A DNA stretch of 64,000 bases from Zobellia laminariae (GCF_009725995.1 NZ_RCNS01000002.1:1302001-1366000), one strand, 5' to 3'; counted from the stretch's first letter, positions 1 to 10,825 are shown. Notes: generated by a model from the sequence alone, not told the origin. Numbers and translations are program-made.

Positions 1-695
1 TAGACTGTTTTTCCGTTTAAGGAAACCTTTACAGGCACATTTATATCTTCTTTACCCGTATAAGAAACATAAATTTCAACAGGGTATTTGTTTTTAAGAA
101 AAGCATACCTATTAGTGTTAACTTGAGAAATAGCAACGTCTTCATAACGTGTTGTATCTCCAACGGCTATAGGATAAATAGGAAACTGTTTTTGCTCATT
201 TTGAAAATCATAATCACGACCTAAAGTCTGATTACCATCCGAAATGAGAACTATAGCAGAATTAGTAGCCGAGTACACTTCTCTTAAAGCGGATAACGCT
301 TTTGAAATATTCGTGTTCTTTTCCGCGAATGTGAGGGTGTCATTCTCTTTTAAAAAAGCCCCAAAACTATACTTCTGAATAGAAAAACGTTCATTGAGTT
401 CTCTGCTTTGTTCTATATCATCTATAGCTTTCTCTATAACTTGCTTAGATGAACCAACGGATGAAGAATTATCGGTTAAGATAATTAGATTAGCCTTCTC
501 GGTAGTGTATTCGTTTTTTGTAAATTTTGGATTTATGAGCAATAGAAATCCACAGAAAAAGGTAATAAAACGCAAAAAAGCCAAAGCTATATTCAGCTTA
601 CCCTTACGTTTGTTTTTGTAGAAATATTGAAACAACACCAACGCCAGCGAAACAATTGCGGCCAAGATTATAAAGAGAATCGTTTGGGTGTTCAT
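1..695 (-). CDS. VWA-domain membrane protein (partial, 3' end off the window)
   Basis: Reading the minus strand from an ATG at 695 gives 231 codons open to the window edge, so the C-terminus is missing. Residues 5-25 and 37-55 are hydrophobic and look like two membrane spans. They are followed by a von Willebrand factor A domain with the MIDAS motif DNSSS at residues 75-79 and a second acidic loop, SDG, at 152-154. This layout resembles Bacteroidota VWA membrane proteins with an N-terminal anchor pair (BatA-like or larger). The gene lies downstream of fabG on the same strand, 66 bp away. Metal-dependent ligand binding on the outer face of the inner membrane is inferred from the family. Substrate or partner is unknown. 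Confidence 0.8.
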   Translation of the reverse strand, partial: MNTQTILFIILAAIVSLALVLFQYFYKNKRKGKLNIALAFLRFITFFCGFLLLINPKFTKNEYTTEKANLIILTDNSSSVGSSKQVIEKAIDDIEQSRELNERFSIQKYSFGAFLKENDTLTFAEKNTNISKALSALREVYSATNSAIVLISDGNQTLGRDYDFQNEQKQFPIYPIAVGDTTRYEDVAISQVNTNRYAFLKNKYPVEIYVSYTGKEDINVPVKVSLNGKTV

Positions 696-761
696 TAAGG
701 TAGTTTCTTTTTAAAACTATAAAGTCCGGAAATACCATAATGCACTTCCGGACCATATACT

Positions 762-1508
762 TTATGTAAGCATGCCACCATCTACGTTCAGTACTTGGCC
801 CGTAACATAAGCGGATAAGTCTGAAGCGAAAAATAGACAGGCATTTGCAATATCTTCTGGAGAACCACCTCTTTTAAGTGGAATACCGTCTCTCCAACCT
901 TGAACTACTTTTTCATCTAATTTACCGGTCATTTCAGTTTCGATAAAACCTGGTGCAACGGCATTACATCTTATATTTCTTGAGCCTAACTCCAAAGCAA
1001 CAGATTTAGTAAAACCAATCATACCTGCTTTAGAAGCCGCATAGTTTGTTTGTCCGGCATTACCCTTAACACCAACCACACTACTCATGTTTACAATACT
1101 ACCTTTTCGTTGTTTCAACATCGTACGTTGAACAGCTTTGGTCATATTAAAAACCGACTTTAGGTTTATTTCTATAACACTATCAAAATCTGCTTCTGAC
1201 ATACGCATAAGCAAATTGTCTTTGGTAATACCCGCATTGTTAATCAGAATATCTATCCCACCAAAGTCTTCTAGAACACTAGCAACCAGTTTTTCAGAAG
1301 CTTCAAAACTTGCCGCATTACTTTTGTATGCTTTTGCTTTGACCCCTAAACCAGACAACTCTTTTTCGAGAGCTAAAGCTGGTGCTTCACTAGAACTATA
1401 AGTAAAAGCTACATTAGCTCCGTTCTCGGCAAAAACTCGGGCAATACCCGTACCTATACCTCTACTTGCGCCTGTGATGATCGCATTTTTTCCTTCTAAC
1501 AATTTCAT
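762..1508 (-). CDS. fabG: 3-oxoacyl-[ACP] reductase FabG
   Basis: Short-chain dehydrogenase of 248 residues, the usual FabG length. It reduces 3-oxoacyl-ACP with NADPH in type II fatty acid synthesis in the cytoplasm. The cofactor motif TGASRGIG is at residues 12-19 and NNAG at 90-93. The catalytic tetrad is N115, S143, Y156, K160, with the same spacing as in E. coli FabG. The C-terminus carries the typical VTGQVLNVDGG segment. It starts at an ATG at 1508, downstream of a strong sucD terminator, so it probably has its own promoter. SDR paralogues can act on other substrates, but the closeness to classical FabG and to fabZ/lpx genes supports the call. Confidence 0.93.
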   Translation of the reverse strand: MKLLEGKNAIITGASRGIGTGIARVFAENGANVAFTYSSSEAPALALEKELSGLGVKAKAYKSNAASFEASEKLVASVLEDFGGIDILINNAGITKDNLLMRMSEADFDSVIEINLKSVFNMTKAVQRTMLKQRKGSIVNMSSVVGVKGNAGQTNYAASKAGMIGFTKSVALELGSRNIRCNAVAPGFIETEMTGKLDEKVVQGWRDGIPLKRGGSPEDIANACLFFASDLSAYVTGQVLNVDGGMLT

Positions 1509-1570
1509 GCTCTAAATAGATTTGCTTTGTTCTACTTCAAATATAACTTTTGTTTGACAAAATGGCTATA

Positions 1571-1610
1571 AAAAAATCCCGTTTCCGAAAAATCGAAAAC
1601 GGGATTCATA
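1571..1610 (-). terminator. Intrinsic terminator of sucD
   Basis: The ten-base arm AATCCCGTTT (1575-1584) pairs with AAACGGGATT (1597-1606). On the minus strand the stem is followed by a run of seven T. It lies just after the sucD stop codon and separates sucD from fabG. Confidence 0.85.
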
Positions 1611-1624
1611 TATCCGTAAGGGAA

Positions 1625-2497
1625 TTAACCCATAACCTCTTTAACTTTTAAGCCAATTTCTGCTGGAGAATCTACCACGTGAATTCCGTGCTCTCTCATA
1701 ATTTTCTTTTTAGCTTGAGCGGTATCATCGCTTCCACCAACAATAGCACCAGCGTGACCCATAGTTCTTCCTGCAGGTGCAGTTTCACCAGCAATAAAAC
1801 CTACAACAGGTTTTTTGCTACCACTTTCTTTGTACCATTTAGCAGCATCAGCTTCTAATTGACCACCAATCTCACCGATCATAACTACACATTCAGTCTC
1901 TGGATCGTTAATCAAAAGCTCAACAGCTTCTTTTGTAGTAGTTCCAATAATTGGATCTCCACCAATACCAATAGCGGTTGTAATACCTAAACCTTGACGA
2001 ACTACCTGATCAGCAGCTTCATAAGTTAAAGTACCAGACTTAGATACGATACCAACGTTTCCTTTTTTAAACACAAAACCAGGCATGATACCTACTTTAG
2101 CCTCTCCTGGAGTAATTACACCAGGACAGTTAGGACCTACCAAACGGCAATCCATATGTTTTATGTAATTGGATGCCTTTACCATATCGGCAACAGGAAT
2201 ACCCTCCGTAATTGTAATAATTACTTTAATACCCGCGCTAGCGGCTTCCATAATTGCATCAGCAGCAAAAGCAGGTGGCACAAAAATAATTGTAGTATCA
2301 GCTCCTACTTTTTCTACAGCTTCTTCAACCGTGTTAAAAACAGGTCTTCCCAAATGCTCTTGTCCACCTTTACCTGGTGTTACGCCACCAACTACGTTGG
2401 TTCCGTATTCAATCATTTGTTCTGCGTGAAAAGTACCTTCACTACCTGTAAAGCCCTGAACTATTATCTTGGAATCTTTATTGACTAAAACGCTCAT
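1625..2497 (-). CDS. sucD: Succinyl-CoA synthetase (ADP/GDP-forming) subunit alpha
   Basis: 290 residues, full length for SucD. With SucC, which is not in this window, it interconverts succinyl-CoA and succinate with substrate-level phosphorylation in the TCA cycle. The N-terminal CoA-binding Rossmann domain carries GFTGSEG at 15-21. The phosphohistidine loop GHAGAIVGG has the catalytic His at 248, equivalent to E. coli His246. SKSGTLTYE is at about 152-160. It sits at the end of the lpx-efp block, 70 bp after the second lpxD, and is closed by the terminator at 1571-1610. The start is an ATG at 2497. sucC is evidently elsewhere in the genome. Confidence 0.95.
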   Translation of the reverse strand: MSVLVNKDSKIIVQGFTGSEGTFHAEQMIEYGTNVVGGVTPGKGGQEHLGRPVFNTVEEAVEKVGADTTIIFVPPAFAADAIMEAASAGIKVIITITEGIPVADMVKASNYIKHMDCRLVGPNCPGVITPGEAKVGIMPGFVFKKGNVGIVSKSGTLTYEAADQVVRQGLGITTAIGIGGDPIIGTTTKEAVELLINDPETECVVMIGEIGGQLEADAAKWYKESGSKKPVVGFIAGETAPAGRTMGHAGAIVGGSDDTAQAKKKIMREHGIHVVDSPAEIGLKVKEVMG

Positions 2498-2567
2498 ATA
2501 CTCTCTAGTTTATTTTAATGTGACAAAAATATAGGTTTACAAATGAAATCTGAACTCAGACAGCATT

Positions 2568-3500
2568 TTATTCTTCTAATTTTTTAAGAATGAAGGGGAT
2601 TTTCTTCACATAAGCCAATTGTTTTAGCTTTTCACGTGATTCTTCTATGGGTGTTCCAAAATAACTTTTACCGCCTGCAACGGATTTAGTTACTCCTGTT
2701 TGCCCCATTATTACCGCTTTCTTTCCTATTGTAATTCCGCTATTGGTACCAACTTGACCCCAAAGCGTAACTTCATCTTCTATTATTACACAACCTGCAA
2801 TACCAGTTTGCGAAGCAATCAAACACTTTTCTCCAATAACAGTGTCATGCCCAACATGTACTTGATTATCTAGTTTCGTTCCCTTTCTAATAGTTGTATC
2901 CCCAGTAACTCCTTTATCTATAGTACAAAGAGCTCCTATTTCAACATTATCCTCAATAACCACCCTTCCACAGGAAATGAGCTTATCAAAACCTTCAGGT
3001 CTATTTTTATAGTAAAAAGCATCTCCGCCTAAAACTGAACCTGAATGAATAATAACATTATTTCCAATGACGCAATTATCATAAAGACAGACATTTGCAT
3101 GTATCAAACAGTTCTTACCTATTTGGACATTGTTCCCAATAAACGCATTAGGCTGAATAATGGTATCCTCCCCTATTTCTGCTGAAATGGCTACTGTACT
3201 TGTTGCCCTTTCAAAAGGTCTAAAGTGAACGGAAAGTTTATTAAAATCACGAAAAGGATCATCAGAAATCAAAAGTGCCTTCCCTTCCGGGCAATCTACT
3301 TTTTTGTTGATAAGAACAATGGTAGCTTTTGAAGCTAATGCCTTATCATAATACTTGGGATGATCTACAAAAACAATATCACCGTTTTGAACCACATGAA
3401 TCTCGTTCATGCCTAAAACCTGAAAATCATCAGCACCAACATACTCGCAATTGATTAATGTGGCAATAGTTTTAAGAGATTGAGGCTTCGGAAATTTCAA
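2568..3500 (-). CDS. LpxD-like UDP-3-O-acylglucosamine N-acyltransferase (second paralogue)
   Basis: 310-residue left-handed beta-helix acyltransferase. An N-terminal LpxD-type nucleotide-binding domain (about 1-100) precedes repeated hexapeptides (about 105-285). The equivalent of the LpxD catalytic His is H218 in the segment [10 protein letters not shown]. It resembles the lpxD at 6368 but lacks part of the canonical insert and has a shorter C-terminus. Such second copies are common in Bacteroidota and may use a different acyl-ACP or nucleotide sugar. The start is TTG at 3500 (giving MKFPKP); the upstream frame is open but has no ATG, and the N-terminus matches the family. It lies between efp and sucD on the same strand. 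Confidence 0.85.
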   Translation of the reverse strand: MKFPKPQSLKTIATLINCEYVGADDFQVLGMNEIHVVQNGDIVFVDHPKYYDKALASKATIVLINKKVDCPEGKALLISDDPFRDFNKLSVHFRPFERATSTVAISAEIGEDTIIQPNAFIGNNVQIGKNCLIHANVCLYDNCVIGNNVIIHSGSVLGGDAFYYKNRPEGFDKLISCGRVVIEDNVEIGALCTIDKGVTGDTTIRKGTKLDNQVHVGHDTVIGEKCLIASQTGIAGCVIIEDEVTLWGQVGTNSGITIGKKAVIMGQTGVTKSVAGGKSYFGTPIEESREKLKQLAYVKKIPFILKKLEE

Positions 3501-3565
3501 TGGAACAGTGTATTCAGTTATTAATTTTTGAGAAAATGTATTATTAAGCTGATTAAGAAAAGTAA

Positions 3566-4132
3566 CTATTCTTTAACGCGCTCCATATAAGTTCCTTTCT
3601 CCGTCTCTACCTTAATTTTATCACCTTCATTTATAAACAATGGAACGTTTACCTCTGCTCCCGTTTCCACTTTCGCCGGTTTAGTTGCATTAGTTGCCGT
3701 ATTTCCTTTGACACCTGGCTCCGTATACGTAACCTCTAAAACAACACTAGCTGGCATTTCCACAGATAATGGCATGCTATCCTCAGTATTGAAAAGAATC
3801 TTAACGATTTCTCCTTCTTTCAATAATCCCGGAGAATCAAGTGAACTTTCTTGAAGGGTTATCTGGTTATAATCATCAGTATTCATAAAGTGAAACGTAT
3901 CTCCTTCTGGGTATAAAAACTGGTACGAACGCGTTTCCACACGAACATCCTCAATCTTATGACCTGCAGAAAATGTATTATCCAATACTTTTCCTGTAGA
4001 AACACTTTTCAATTTAGTACGTACAAAAGCTGGTCCTTTACCCGGTTTTACGTGCATAAACTCAATGATTTTGAAAATATCATTATTGTAGCGAATGCAA
4101 AGTCCTTTTCTAATATCTGATGTTGATGCCAT
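3566..4132 (-). CDS. efp: Translation elongation factor P
   Basis: 188 residues, the normal EF-P size, with KOW-like N-terminal, central OB and C-terminal OB domains. EF-P binds between the P and E sites and relieves ribosome stalling at proline stretches. The tip loop reads PGKGPA with the modifiable lysine at K32, equivalent to E. coli K34. Genes for lysine modification are not visible here. The ATG start at 4132 gives the conserved [11 protein letters not shown]-terminus. It sits inside the lpx operon between lpxA and the second lpxD, a conserved Bacteroidota arrangement, so it is probably cotranscribed. Confidence 0.95.
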   Translation of the reverse strand: MASTSDIRKGLCIRYNNDIFKIIEFMHVKPGKGPAFVRTKLKSVSTGKVLDNTFSAGHKIEDVRVETRSYQFLYPEGDTFHFMNTDDYNQITLQESSLDSPGLLKEGEIVKILFNTEDSMPLSVEMPASVVLEVTYTEPGVKGNTATNATKPAKVETGAEVNVPLFINEGDKIKVETEKGTYMERVKE

Positions 4133-4214
4133 TTCTAGTATACTATTTTAGTAAATGATTTTTGAGCGGGAACCTATTCTATTTGAGTTTAGCTTCCATA
4201 TCAAAAATCTACGA

Positions 4215-5000
4215 TTAATTATTGCTGAAATATCCTTTCATAATTCCACGTTGGGAATCTCTGATAAACTGAAGAATCTCATCCCGTTCAGGAGTAGCTT
4301 CCATTTCAGCTTCTATAATTTGAGTTGCTTGTGAATTGTTGTAAGATTTTTGGTAAAGAATACGATAGATATTCTGTATTTCTCGAATCTTTTCGGACGC
4401 AAAACCACGTCTACGCAGACCTACAGAATTAATACCCACATACGAAAGTGGCTCACGAGCTGCTTTCACAAAAGGAGGAACATCTTTTCTTACCAATGAA
4501 CCACCAGTAACAAAAGCATGTTGACCAATAGACACAAATTGATGCACGGCCACCAAGCCGGCAAGAATTACGTTGTCTCCAATAGTTACATGTCCTGCAA
4601 GTGTAGAATTGTTTGAAAAAATACAATTATCACCAACAATGCAATCATGCGCCACATGGCAATAAGCCATAATTAGACAATTCTCTCCAATTACAGTTTT
4701 ATTTCTATCAGAAGTTCCTTTGTGAATGGTAGCACACTCCCTAATAGTTGTGTTATTACCAATTGTTACAATGGTATCTTCATTATTATATTTTAAATCT
4801 TGAGGTGGAGCGGAAATTACGGCACCGGGAAAAATATTACAATTTTTACCAATGCGAGCGCCTTCCATTATGGTTACGTTAGAACCGATCCAAGTGCCAT
4901 CACCTATCGTTACGTTGTTGTGAATTGTAGTAAATGGTTCTACCACAACATTCTTAGCAATTTTTGCGCCCGGGTGAATGTAGGCAAGGGGTTGATTCAT
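4215..5000 (-). CDS. lpxA: Acyl-[ACP]--UDP-N-acetylglucosamine O-acyltransferase LpxA
   Basis: 261 residues. It catalyses the first step of lipid A synthesis, transfer of 3-hydroxyacyl from ACP to UDP-GlcNAc O3. The N-terminal two thirds are hexapeptide beta-helix turns. The catalytic segment MAYCHVAHDCIVGDN (His in AHDC) is characteristic of LpxA, as is the helical C-terminal part containing NSVGLRRRGF. The ATG start at 5000 lies one base after the lpxC-fabZ stop, so translation is probably coupled. It is in the lpxD-lpxC/fabZ-lpxA-efp operon. Confidence 0.95.
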   Translation of the reverse strand: MNQPLAYIHPGAKIAKNVVVEPFTTIHNNVTIGDGTWIGSNVTIMEGARIGKNCNIFPGAVISAPPQDLKYNNEDTIVTIGNNTTIRECATIHKGTSDRNKTVIGENCLIMAYCHVAHDCIVGDNCIFSNNSTLAGHVTIGDNVILAGLVAVHQFVSIGQHAFVTGGSLVRKDVPPFVKAAREPLSYVGINSVGLRRRGFASEKIREIQNIYRILYQKSYNNSQATQIIEAEMEATPERDEILQFIRDSQRGIMKGYFSNN

Positions 5001-5001
5001 C

Positions 5002-6387
5002 CTATTTCTTTTTAGCTATTTGCGCCATTAATTCTGCCTCACATACAAGCTTGTTATTTGCATAAGCGTACGCTTGCATATGACAAATACCTCTTCTTAT
5101 TGGCGTTATAAGGCTACAGTGAAATGTTAATGTATCTCCAGGAAGTACTTTTTGTTTGAACTTAACATTATCCATTTTCATGAAAAAAGTTAAATAGTTC
5201 TCTGGGTCAGGAACGGTACTTAATACCAAGATACCTCCTGTTTGAGCCATGGCTTCAACTTGTAAAACACCTGGCATAACTGGAGCTCCGGGAAAATGAC
5301 CAATGAAGAAATTTTCATTCATAGTCACATTCTTCATCCCAACTACATGAGTGTCGGACAATTCCAAAATACGGTCAATCAACAAAAATGGAGGTCTATG
5401 GGGAAGTACTTCCATAATTTGATGGATATCCATCAAAGGTGGTTGATTTAAATCGTATTGTGGAATTTTATTCCGTTTCTCTAACTTTATAATATTAGAC
5501 AGTTTTTTCGCAAACTGCGTATTTACAAAGTGACCAGGTTTATTGGCAATTATTTTACCTCTTATGCGAGTGCCTGCCAAAGCTACATCACCTATAACAT
5601 CTAACAATTTATGTCTAGCTGCTTCATTAGGCTGATGCAAAGTAAGGTTATCCAAAATACCATTGGCTTTTACAGAAAGTTTCTTCTTATCGAACGCACT
5701 TTCAAGCTTTCGCATGGTTTCTTCAGAAATCTCTTTGTCTACATAAACAATGGCGTTATTTAAATCACCTCCTTTTATAAGACCACTATCAAGAAGCATT
5801 TCTAGCTCATGAAGAAAACTAAATGTACGTGCTTCGGAAATCTCCTCTTTAAAATCCGACAAACGCTCCAAAGTAGCATTTTGAGTTCCTAAAACCTTGG
5901 TTCCAAAATCTACCATTGTAGTTACCTGATAGGTATCTGATGGAATAACAGTTATTTCACTACCTGTTGCTTCATCCTTATAAGAAATAACATCTTTTAC
6001 AATGTATTCTTCCCGCTCAGCATCTTGTTCTACAACACCGACTTTCTCTAAAGCTTCTACAAAATATTTTGATGAGCCATCCATGATTGGAGGTTCAGGA
6101 GCATCTAGTTCTATGAGTACGTTATCTATCTCAAGACCTACAAAAGCAGCCAAAACATGCTCTGATGTCTGAATTTTAACCCCTCTTTTCTCTAAATTAG
6201 TGCCTCTCTGAGTATTGATTACGTATTTGGCATCTGCCTCAATAATCGGTTCTCCTTCTAAGTCTACTCTCTTGAACGCGTACCCGTGATTTTCAGGTGC
6301 GGGAACAAATTTCATGGTTACTTCGGCACCGGTATGAAGACCAACACCTTTTAAAATAACCTCTTTCTTAATGGTTCTCTGTTTCAT
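5002..6387 (-). CDS. lpxC-fabZ: Bifunctional UDP-3-O-acyl-GlcNAc deacetylase / 3-hydroxyacyl-ACP dehydratase
   Basis: 461-residue natural fusion typical of Bacteroidota. Residues about 1-305 are LpxC, the committed zinc deacetylase of lipid A synthesis: zinc ligands H77 (SEHVLAA), H259 and D263 ([10 protein letters not shown]), with the catalytic H286 (KPGHF). Residues about 315-461 are FabZ, a hot-dog dehydratase of fatty acid elongation: [13 protein letters not shown], catalytic H364 ([11 protein letters not shown]) and E378 (VEAMAQ). The fusion couples two enzymes that compete for 3-hydroxyacyl-ACP. The start (6387) overlaps the end of lpxD by 20 bp, and the stop is one base before lpxA. 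Confidence 0.97.
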   Translation of the reverse strand: MKQRTIKKEVILKGVGLHTGAEVTMKFVPAPENHGYAFKRVDLEGEPIIEADAKYVINTQRGTNLEKRGVKIQTSEHVLAAFVGLEIDNVLIELDAPEPPIMDGSSKYFVEALEKVGVVEQDAEREEYIVKDVISYKDEATGSEITVIPSDTYQVTTMVDFGTKVLGTQNATLERLSDFKEEISEARTFSFLHELEMLLDSGLIKGGDLNNAIVYVDKEISEETMRKLESAFDKKKLSVKANGILDNLTLHQPNEAARHKLLDVIGDVALAGTRIRGKIIANKPGHFVNTQFAKKLSNIIKLEKRNKIPQYDLNQPPLMDIHQIMEVLPHRPPFLLIDRILELSDTHVVGMKNVTMNENFFIGHFPGAPVMPGVLQVEAMAQTGGILVLSTVPDPENYLTFFMKMDNVKFKQKVLPGDTLTFHCSLITPIRRGICHMQAYAYANNKLVCEAELMAQIAKKK

Positions 6388-7417
6388 TCTTGTAATGATC
6401 GCTGTATTTTTTTTCCAATTCGTCTATTCTATTCAAAATCTTTGGTAAGTTCTTGAAGTAAACGTACGATTTATTATAGTCTCCGTAGTTCAAAGCCGGA
6501 GACCCCTGTAATACTTCGTTACTTTTTATGTTACGCCCAATACCGGATTGTGCCTGTATTTTCACATTATCTCCAATGGTAATATGTCCCACAATACCTA
6601 CTTGCCCGCCAATCATACAGCGTCTACCAATTTTGGTAGATCCTGCAATTCCTGTTTGGGCCGCTATTACGGTATGCTCACCAATTTCAACATTATGAGC
6701 AATTTGAATTTGGTTATCTAGCTTTACGCCTTTGTGTATTATTGTAGAGCCTAATGTAGCTCTATCTATAGTAGTACCAGCACCTACATCAACATTATCT
6801 TTTAAAATAACGTTACCGGTTTGTGGTATCTTTTTATACTCGCCATTTTTATCTGGGCTAAAACCAAATCCGTCAGAACCAATAACTACTCCACTATTGA
6901 TAACACAGTTATTTCCAATAACCGTTTCTGAATAAATTTTAGCACCCGCAAAAATTGTTACATTATTGGCAATAGATACATTATCACCTATATAAACATT
7001 GGGGTGAATTTTTACATTATCTCCTATAGTAACATTATTACCTAAGTAAGAAAAGGCTCCAAGATAAAAACTATCTCCGTATGTAGCAGTTTCCGATTTG
7101 AATACCGGCTCCTCAATACCTGTCTTGTTATTCTTTACTTCATTGTAGAATTCCAATATTTTACTAAAGGCCTCATAAGCATTATCTACCTTAATAAGAA
7201 TAGTCTTGAGCTCATGCTCAGGAACAAAATCTTTATTAACTATTGTAATAGATGCTTTTGTAGAATATATGTGAGAAGTATACTTAGGGTTCGCCAAAAA
7301 AGTCAGAGCACCTTTCTCGCCCTCTTCTATTTTGGCCAATTTGTGAACGGTAACCTCGGAATTTCCTAGTAATTCACCTTCTAAAATACCTGCAATTTGA
7401 CCTGCTGTAAATACCAT
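6368..7417 (-). CDS. lpxD: UDP-3-O-(3-hydroxyacyl)glucosamine N-acyltransferase LpxD
   Basis: Canonical LpxD of about 349 residues. It has an N-terminal uridine-binding domain ([12 protein letters not shown] onward), hexapeptide repeats from about residue 110, the conserved [20 protein letters not shown] segment and catalytic His in QIAHNVEIG (about residue 241). It adds the N-linked acyl chain in lipid A synthesis. The open frame extends to a GTG at 7423, but the ATG at 7417 gives the family-type N-terminus and I prefer it. It overlaps lpxC-fabZ by 20 bp and is 23 bp downstream of the HD-hydrolase gene, so it is part of the same operon. Confidence 0.95.
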   Translation of the reverse strand: MVFTAGQIAGILEGELLGNSEVTVHKLAKIEEGEKGALTFLANPKYTSHIYSTKASITIVNKDFVPEHELKTILIKVDNAYEAFSKILEFYNEVKNNKTGIEEPVFKSETATYGDSFYLGAFSYLGNNVTIGDNVKIHPNVYIGDNVSIANNVTIFAGAKIYSETVIGNNCVINSGVVIGSDGFGFSPDKNGEYKKIPQTGNVILKDNVDVGAGTTIDRATLGSTIIHKGVKLDNQIQIAHNVEIGEHTVIAAQTGIAGSTKIGRRCMIGGQVGIVGHITIGDNVKIQAQSGIGRNIKSNEVLQGSPALNYGDYNKSYVYFKNLPKILNRIDELEKKYSDHYKNETENH

Positions 7418-7440
7418 GGGCACAAAAGTAAGAAAAATAG

Positions 7441-8670
7441 TTAAACAGAATCTTTGGGATAACAGATATAATATTTTGTAACCGTCTTTGACAACGCTTT
7501 AAGATTTAACTGATCAGAAGCCTTTGCCACATCAATCAGCTTTTTATTCTTCCTTAATATATTGATGTTCTGATGATGGCGGTCATATGCTTTGTTCTCT
7601 ATCTTTCCTTCAAAAACAAAATAAGTTGTTTCATGATCGGACAGATTATATTTCACCTTAACCCTGTCGGTATGCTTTTTCAAAACAGCTTTATCAATTG
7701 GACTATTTTTGAGCTTTACTTTTAAAAACTGCCTATTTATCAACATTTCACACATTGTAGACAACACAAAGTCTGAATGATCTTGCCATGATTTTATTGC
7801 CGCTAAAACATCCACATCATCCAATTTAGAAAAAACACTTAGAGTTTCTTTGTTGAAATTTTTCTTTTCAACGCGGTGCTCCATAAAATACCGAAGCGCA
7901 TCGCTACAAACAACAATTTGTCCTTCTTGCATAATCTCTTTTGCACGCTTAAGTATCCGAATCAACAGCTGCTCGGCAACAATTCCGGTTTTATGCAAAT
8001 ACACCTGCCAGTACATAAATCTTCTGGCCATCAAAAACTTTTCTACGGAATAGATTCCCTTTTCCTCTACCACTAAATTACCATCAACAACGTTGAGCAT
8101 AGTAATTAATCGTTCTGAATTGATGTTCCCTTCAGCTACACCGGTATAAAAACTATCTCTTTTCAAATAGTCCAACCGATCCATATCTAACTGACTAGAC
8201 AATAATTGATTTAAAAATCGCTTCTCATATTCTCCTTTAAAAATTGAAATGGCCAGCGTTAATCTTCCGTTAAAGATTTCGTTTAAAGCCTCCATGAACT
8301 GTAAGGAAATATGCTCATGGTCAGTACTCTCTACAATACTATGCTCCATAGCATGTGAGAAAGGACCATGCCCAATATCATGCAAAAGAATGGCAACATA
8401 TAGTCCTTCTTTCTCTTCTTCACTAACTTCAACCCCTTTATACTCCAGTAACTGTAAGGCATTCTGCATAAGATGCATAGACCCTAAAGCATGATGAAAC
8501 CGCGTATGGTGAGCACCAGGATATACTAAATAGGACAAGCCCATTTGAGATATTCTGCGTAGACGCTGAAAATACGGATGATTGATCAGGTCGAATATTA
8601 GTCCGTTCGGAATAGTAATAAATCCGTAAATTGGATCATTAAAAATTTTAAGCTTTCTTGAATTTATCAA
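7441..8670 (-). CDS. HD-domain phosphohydrolase (dGTPase/SAMHD1-like family)
   Basis: 409 residues with an HD-superfamily metal site: [11 protein letters not shown] in [27 protein letters not shown] and the later [18 protein letters not shown] helix. These motifs are shared by bacterial YdhJ-type proteins and SAMHD1-like dNTP triphosphohydrolases, so nucleotide hydrolysis is likely, but the substrate is not established. The start is TTG at 8670; no ATG lies between the upstream stop and residue 43, and the N-terminus ([13 protein letters not shown]) fits the family. It is the first gene of the lpx operon and is divergent from porX, with about 68 bp between them that must hold both promoters. 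Confidence 0.88.
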   Translation of the reverse strand: MINSRKLKIFNDPIYGFITIPNGLIFDLINHPYFQRLRRISQMGLSYLVYPGAHHTRFHHALGSMHLMQNALQLLEYKGVEVSEEEKEGLYVAILLHDIGHGPFSHAMEHSIVESTDHEHISLQFMEALNEIFNGRLTLAISIFKGEYEKRFLNQLLSSQLDMDRLDYLKRDSFYTGVAEGNINSERLITMLNVVDGNLVVEEKGIYSVEKFLMARRFMYWQVYLHKTGIVAEQLLIRILKRAKEIMQEGQIVVCSDALRYFMEHRVEKKNFNKETLSVFSKLDDVDVLAAIKSWQDHSDFVLSTMCEMLINRQFLKVKLKNSPIDKAVLKKHTDRVKVKYNLSDHETTYFVFEGKIENKAYDRHHQNINILRKNKKLIDVAKASDQLNLKALSKTVTKYYICYPKDSV

Positions 8671-8738
8671 AATGAGGGTTGCTTTGCAATGTTCACAGCG
8701 GTAAAGTTAGGTAAAAGACAAAGTAATAGACTCGGTAA

Positions 8739-10280
8739 ATGAATAAAATCTCCATCTTATGGGTAGACGATGAAATTGACCTACTCAAACCACATATTAT
8801 ATTTTTACAAGGAAAAGGCTATGATGTTATAACCTGTCAAAGCGGGCAAGAAGCACTAGAGGAATTGCAAAAATCTAGTGTTGACATTATTTTTTTAGAT
8901 GAAAACATGCCAGGTATATCTGGGTTGGAAACCTTAGCCGAGATAAAAATATTAGATTCTTCCATTCCTGTTGTAATGATTACCAAGAGCGAGGAAGAAT
9001 TTATAATGGAAGAAGCTATTGGCTCCAAAATTGCCGATTATCTTATTAAGCCCGTAAACCCAAACCAGATTCTTCTATCCTTAAAAAAGAACCTTGACCA
9101 TTCGCGTCTCGTTTCAGAAAAAACAACATCCAACTATCAACAAGAATTCAGGAAGATAGCTATGGATTTATCTATGGTGAACTCAGTTGAAGAATGGGTT
9201 GACCTTTATAAAAGACTCATATATTGGGAGCTACGCTTAGAGGATATTGAAGATAATAGTATGTTCGAAATTCTAGAATCTCAAAAAGCCGAAGCGAACA
9301 CGCATTTTGGAAAGTTTGTAGAACGAAATTACGAAAGCTGGTTTGATGGTGATGGCCCTGTACTTTCTCATACATTATTTAAGGACCTGGTAAAGCCAGA
9401 GTTAAAGGATGGCCCTACCCTACTTTTGGTTATTGACAATCTACGTTATGACCAATGGTATGCTTTTGAAGATACTGTAAGCTCCTTTTACAAAAAGAAT
9501 AAGGAAGAGTCTTATTTTAGCATTTTGCCCACCGCTACGCAGTATGCTCGTAATGCAATTTTTTCTGGCCTTACTCCAATGGCCATGGAGAAAAAATATC
9601 CACAATGGTGGAAAAACGACACGGATGAAGGTGGTAAAAATCTTCATGAAGCCGATTTTCTAGGCGAACAGATAAAAAGGTTAGGCTTAAACCTGAAATG
9701 GGAATATCACAAAATAAGCTCCCTGAAACAAGGTAAAAACCAGTCACAAAACTTTAAATCACAAAAGGATAACGACCTAACCGTACTCGTTTACAACTTT
9801 GTGGATATGATTTCACATTCCAAAACAGAAATGGAAGTCATTAAAGAATTGGCTAGTAATGATAAAGCTTATAGGTCTCTTACGCAGAGTTGGTTCAAAA
9901 ACTCCCCCTTGTTAGAAATTATTCAGCAGGCTCAACAGATGGGCATGAAATTAATTATAACTACAGATCACGGGACAATTAACGTAAAGCAACCCTCAAA
10001 AGTTATTGGAGATAAGGAGACAAGCCTTAACCTGCGTTATAAAACAGGACGAAGTCTTACCTATGAAAACAAAGACGTTTTGGCAGCCAAAGACCCTGCC
10101 CAGATTCATTTGCCCCGTATAAACATGAGCAGTTCCTTTATATTTGCAAAAAACGACCTGTTCTTTGCTTATCCCAATAACTACAATCACTACGTTAACT
10201 ATTACCGAAACACCTACCAACACGGCGGAGTTTCTTTAGAGGAAATGATTATACCATTCATAGTTTTATCACCAAAATAG
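8739..10280 (+). CDS. porX: PorX-type response regulator with PglZ domain (type IX secretion regulator)
   Basis: 513 residues. Residues 1-120 are a receiver domain with acidic pocket DDE at 10-12, phospho-acceptor D54 and K104. A helical linker follows. Residues about 220-513 are a PglZ domain of the alkaline-phosphatase superfamily: metal ligands D233 (VIDNLRYDQW), threonines in PTATQYARN at 264-272, TTDHG with D410/H411, and a late QHGG. PorX with the kinase PorY controls type IX secretion genes in Porphyromonas and Flavobacterium, and its PglZ domain is a zinc phosphodiesterase. There is no DNA-binding domain. The neighbours tsaE and ald match the flavobacterial arrangement. It implies a T9SS and gliding or secreted hydrolases elsewhere in the genome. 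Confidence 0.94.
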   Translation: MNKISILWVDDEIDLLKPHIIFLQGKGYDVITCQSGQEALEELQKSSVDIIFLDENMPGISGLETLAEIKILDSSIPVVMITKSEEEFIMEEAIGSKIADYLIKPVNPNQILLSLKKNLDHSRLVSEKTTSNYQQEFRKIAMDLSMVNSVEEWVDLYKRLIYWELRLEDIEDNSMFEILESQKAEANTHFGKFVERNYESWFDGDGPVLSHTLFKDLVKPELKDGPTLLLVIDNLRYDQWYAFEDTVSSFYKKNKEESYFSILPTATQYARNAIFSGLTPMAMEKKYPQWWKNDTDEGGKNLHEADFLGEQIKRLGLNLKWEYHKISSLKQGKNQSQNFKSQKDNDLTVLVYNFVDMISHSKTEMEVIKELASNDKAYRSLTQSWFKNSPLLEIIQQAQQMGMKLIITTDHGTINVKQPSKVIGDKETSLNLRYKTGRSLTYENKDVLAAKDPAQIHLPRINMSSSFIFAKNDLFFAYPNNYNHYVNYYRNTYQHGGVSLEEMIIPFIVLSPK

Positions 10281-10292
10281 TATTGCCAATTT

Positions 10293-10703
10293 ATGGATAT
10301 CAGATACACTGAAAATGAAATTACTGAAATTGCTAAAAAGGTAATTGAAAAAGCCAAAAGCAAGGTACTCCTATTTCACGCACCAATGGGAGCAGGAAAA
10401 ACAACTTTAATAAAAGCTATTGCAAAAAACCTTGGCGTTGCCGATGCCGGTAACAGCCCCACCTTTGGTATTGTAAACGAATATGAGAATAAAGAAGGTG
10501 AATTATTAGCTTACCATTTTGATTTCTACCGAATAAATGATGAAATGGAAGCACTGGACATGGGTTTTGAAGATTATCTGAACAGAGACGCATGGGTTTT
10601 TATAGAATGGCCAGAAAAAATTGAATCTTTTCTACCCGAGGATAGCACCAATATTTTTATTGAAATAGTGGATATGCAAACTCGTCATATTAAAATTTCT
10701 TAA
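10293..10703 (+). CDS. tsaE: tRNA threonylcarbamoyladenosine biosynthesis ATPase TsaE
   Basis: 136 residues, a P-loop protein. Walker A is GAGKTT (33-38), and DFYR and FIEWPEK are the conserved TsaE motifs. With TsaB and TsaD it is needed for t6A37 modification of ANN-decoding tRNAs in the cytoplasm. It starts 12 bp after porX, in the same direction, so the two are probably cotranscribed. The length is usual (about 135-155). Confidence 0.95.
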   Translation: MDIRYTENEITEIAKKVIEKAKSKVLLFHAPMGAGKTTLIKAIAKNLGVADAGNSPTFGIVNEYENKEGELLAYHFDFYRINDEMEALDMGFEDYLNRDAWVFIEWPEKIESFLPEDSTNIFIEIVDMQTRHIKIS

Positions 10704-10825
10704 AATACTTTTCGCAATGGAGCAAAAAACATTGTTTGAGGGACAGATTATTGTCCAAAACTTGTTAAATTAGTTAAAGTGTAAGGTTTCTCGGCTAAGT
10801 TGTTCTGTTTTAACGTTTAAAGACG

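Noticed and set aside
394..621. Plus-strand 75-residue open frame
   Set aside because: Antisense to the VWA gene, which has clear family signatures and membrane spans.
2156..2488. Plus-strand open frames across sucD
   Set aside because: Shadow frames antisense to a full-length sucD; composition is typical of reverse reading.
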